64,000 nucleotides of DNA from an uncultured Parabacteroides sp. (GTDB lineage Bacteria > Bacteroidota > Bacteroidia > Bacteroidales > Tannerellaceae). A program made the position numbers and the translations under genes. The first letter of the stretch is position 1, and each line of letters begins with the position of its first letter. The notes beneath the pieces were generated by a model that saw only the letters and a program-made list of their open reading frames with translations, was not told the origin of the DNA and ran no database searches. The stretch lies in contig NZ_CANTZW010000002.1 of assembly GCF_947855115.1 (NCBI RefSeq), positions 1 through 64,000 on the forward strand, read 5' to 3'. Shown here piece by piece: positions 61,718 through 64,000 of this stretch.

Positions 61718-64000
61718 ATGAATTTAAACAATTTTACAATTAAAGCGCAGGAGGCCGTTCAACAAGCCGTACAGTTGGTTACCAAAAATAACCAACAGGT
61801 TATCGAACCTGCTCACTTGTTGAAGGCTGTCATTATGACGGGCGAGAATGTTACTAATTTTATCTTTCAGAAACTAGGGGTAAACGCTCAAAACCTGAAT
61901 ATGGTACTGGATCGCCAAATCGAATCGTATCCGAAAGTTTCGGGAGGCGAACCTTATCTCTCCAGCGAGTCGAACGCTGTCTTGCAGAAAGCGATCGATT
62001 ACTCCTCTAAGATGGGGGATCAATATGTATCGTTGGAGCCGATCATCTTGGCGTTGTTCACGGAAAAGAGCACCGCTTCACAAATACTGAAAGACGCCGG
62101 CGTGACAGAGAAAGAGTTACGCCAGGCGATCGAGGAATTGCGTAAGGGGAATAAGGTGACAAGCCAATCCGCCGAGGACACGTACGATGCCTTGGGAAAA
62201 TACGCTATCAATCTGAACGAGCGTGCCCGTAGCGGCAAACTAGATCCCGTGATCGGGCGCGACGATGAGATCCGCCGTGTCTTGCAGATCTTGAGCCGCC
62301 GTACGAAGAACAACCCGATCTTGATCGGTGAGCCGGGTGTAGGTAAGACCGCTATCGCTGAGGGGTTAGCTCATCGTATCGTCCGGGGCGACGTGCCGGA
62401 GAACTTGAAGTCTAAACAAATCTTCTCCTTGGATATGGGTGCGTTGATCGCCGGGGCTAAGTATAAAGGTGAGTTCGAGGAACGTTTGAAAGCGGTAGTG
62501 AACGAGGTTACGAAATCCGAAGGCGAGATCATCCTCTTTATCGATGAGATCCATACCTTGGTAGGGGCTGGTAAAGGCGAGGGCGCTATGGATGCCGCCA
62601 ACATCTTGAAGCCGGCCTTGGCTCGCGGCGAGTTACGTTCGATCGGCGCTACTACCTTGGACGAGTACCAGAAATACTTCGAGAAAGACAAGGCCCTTGA
62701 GCGTCGGTTCCAGACCGTTATCGTGGATGAGCCGAGTGAGTTGGATACGATCTCTATCCTTCGCGGATTGAAGGAGAAATACGAGAATCACCATAAGGTA
62801 CGTATCAAGGACGACGCTATCATTGCCTCCGTGCAATTATCTACCCGTTATATCACGGATCGTTTCTTGCCGGACAAGGCGATCGATTTGATGGATGAGG
62901 CCGCCGCCCGTTTGCGTTTGCAGATTGATTCCGTGCCGGAGTCGTTGGATGAGGTTTCCCGGCGGATCAAGCAGTTGGAGATCGAGCGTGAGGCGATCAA
63001 ACGTGAGAACGATACCTCGAAGCTGGAGCAACTGAACAAGGAGATCGCCGACTTGAAGGAGGAGGAGACCAAGCAAAAGGCCCAGTGGCAAAGCGAGAAG
63101 GAGCAGATCAATAAGATACAGCAAAATAAGATCGATATCGAGAACCTGAAGTTTGAGGCTGATAAAGCGGAACGCGAGGGCGATTACGGCAAGGTTGCCG
63201 AGATCCGTTATGGCAAGATCAAGCAAAAGGAGGAAGAGATCAAGGAGGTACAGGCCCGGTTGAAGACGATGCAAGGTGCCGCCGCTATGATCAAGGAGGA
63301 GGTGGATAGCGACGATATCGCCGATGTAGTATCTCGTTGGACTGGAATCCCGGTCAGCAAGATGATGCAGAGCGAGAAAGATAAGTTGCTACGCTTGGAA
63401 TCCGAGCTTCATACCCGTGTGGTCGGCCAGGAAGAGGCTATCAACGCTATCGCCGACGCCGTGCGTCGTAGCCGTGCCGGTTTGCAAGACCCGAAGCGGC
63501 CGATCGGTTCTTTCATCTTCCTCGGAACTACCGGTGTGGGTAAGACGGAGTTGGCCAAGGCGTTGGCCGAGTATCTGTTCGACGATGAGAATATGATGAC
63601 CCGTATCGATATGAGCGAGTACCAAGAGAAATTCAGCGCGACTCGTTTGATTGGAGCGCCTCCGGGATATGTCGGTTACGATGAGGGCGGGCAATTGACC
63701 GAGGCGATTCGCCGGAAACCCTACTCGGTTGTCTTGTTCGATGAGATCGAGAAGGCGCATCCGGACGTGTTCAACATCTTGTTGCAGGTCTTGGATGACG
63801 GACGGCTGACGGATAATAAAGGCCGTGTTGTCAACTTCAAGAACACGATCATTATCATGACAAGTAACTTGGGTTCTTCCTTGATCCGCGAGAACTTCGA
63901 GAAGATGACTCCCGCTACGCACGACAAGGTGGTAGACGAGACGAAGCTCCAAGTGCTGGAACTATTGAAAAAGACGATCCGGCCGGAGTTCTTGAACCGT
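61718..64000 (+). CDS. clpB: ClpB disaggregase (truncated by window end)
   Basis: The gene starts at ATG 61718 ([20 protein letters not shown]), and 761 residues are visible. It has a Clp_N domain (1-145), a first AAA+ module with Walker [10 protein letters not shown] and Walker [12 protein letters not shown], and a coiled-coil M domain (about 400-530, rich in Lys/Glu). The second AAA+ module has GTTGVGKTE and [13 protein letters not shown]. It stops at RPEFLNR at the window edge, with about 100 residues missing. ClpB refolds aggregated proteins together with DnaK/DnaJ/GrpE, two of which are encoded at 38222-39991. Confidence 0.97.
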   Translation, partial: MNLNNFTIKAQEAVQQAVQLVTKNNQQVIEPAHLLKAVIMTGENVTNFIFQKLGVNAQNLNMVLDRQIESYPKVSGGEPYLSSESNAVLQKAIDYSSKMGDQYVSLEPIILALFTEKSTASQILKDAGVTEKELRQAIEELRKGNKVTSQSAEDTYDALGKYAINLNERARSGKLDPVIGRDDEIRRVLQILSRRTKNNPILIGEPGVGKTAIAEGLAHRIVRGDVPENLKSKQIFSLDMGALIAGAKYKGEFEERLKAVVNEVTKSEGEIILFIDEIHTLVGAGKGEGAMDAANILKPALARGELRSIGATTLDEYQKYFEKDKALERRFQTVIVDEPSELDTISILRGLKEKYENHHKVRIKDDAIIASVQLSTRYITDRFLPDKAIDLMDEAAARLRLQIDSVPESLDEVSRRIKQLEIEREAIKRENDTSKLEQLNKEIADLKEEETKQKAQWQSEKEQINKIQQNKIDIENLKFEADKAEREGDYGKVAEIRYGKIKQKEEEIKEVQARLKTMQGAAAMIKEEVDSDDIADVVSRWTGIPVSKMMQSEKDKLLRLESELHTRVVGQEEAINAIADAVRRSRAGLQDPKRPIGSFIFLGTTGVGKTELAKALAEYLFDDENMMTRIDMSEYQEKFSATRLIGAPPGYVGYDEGGQLTEAIRRKPYSVVLFDEIEKAHPDVFNILLQVLDDGRLTDNKGRVVNFKNTIIIMTSNLGSSLIRENFEKMTPATHDKVVDETKLQVLELLKKTIRPEFLNR

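Overview
The window looks like a piece of a Bacteroidales chromosome, most probably Parabacteroides (P. distasonis-like). The genus call is an inference. It rests on a bacterial serine palmitoyltransferase, a SusC/SusD pair, a tricorn-type S41 peptidase, Bacteroidales-type promoters (TTTG, about 20 nt, TAnnTTTG), and conjugative-transposon genes of the Bacteroides kind. No tRNA, rRNA or CRISPR array was seen.

Region 1 (1-7560) is a decayed integrative element. It holds three tyrosine-recombinase genes on the minus strand, all damaged (in-frame stops or frameshifts), and a detached recombinase C-terminus on the plus strand. These are followed by a run of small plus-strand accessory genes of conjugative-transposon type. 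Region 2 (7595-14152) is chromosomal: serine palmitoyltransferase, two large palindromes, and an orphan SusC/SusD pair. Region 3 (14246-15860) is debris: an HlyD N-terminus, a frameshifted serine recombinase, an IS66 tail, and a duplicated scrap of the DUF445 gene that reappears intact at 16926.

Region 4 (15860-29424) is the most interesting part. It is a tightly packed plus-strand cluster: an ADP-ribosylglycohydrolase, a DUF445 membrane protein, two paralogous unknown proteins, a dynamin-like GTPase, two related P-loop GTPases without an NKxD motif, a tail-anchored coiled-coil protein, an M48 peptidase with a zinc ribbon, an unknown protein, and a NADAR-like protein. A ruined repeat-type secreted protein gene, a PP2C phosphatase, a TerY-like vWA protein and a further broken gene follow. 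I know of no experimentally described system with this composition. It resembles the predicted NTPase-centred conflict systems with ADP-ribose enzymes, and I propose it as a candidate defence or stress-response locus.

Region 5 (30005-64000) is mostly core genome. It contains a SIMPL-domain protein, a WG-repeat protein, an AlkZ-like protein, a serine-recombinase homologue that has lost its catalytic serine, mutS2 with a PDZ/DUF4136 gene, and grpE-dnaJ. It continues with a cobalamin adenosyltransferase, a PHP phosphatase, the divergent threonine-degradation pair kbl/tdh, trmD, pheT, a YebC-family gene, three envelope proteins, a GT87-like membrane protein, a pseudogene made by a 20-bp tandem duplication, the tricorn-like peptidase, a DUF4160/DUF2442 pair, a beta-propeller protein, yaaA, a DUF4858-like protein, and clpB running off the right edge. 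A family of 22-bp-period GTAC repeats sits in three intergenic spots (30745-30815, 44366-44433, 61255-61320).
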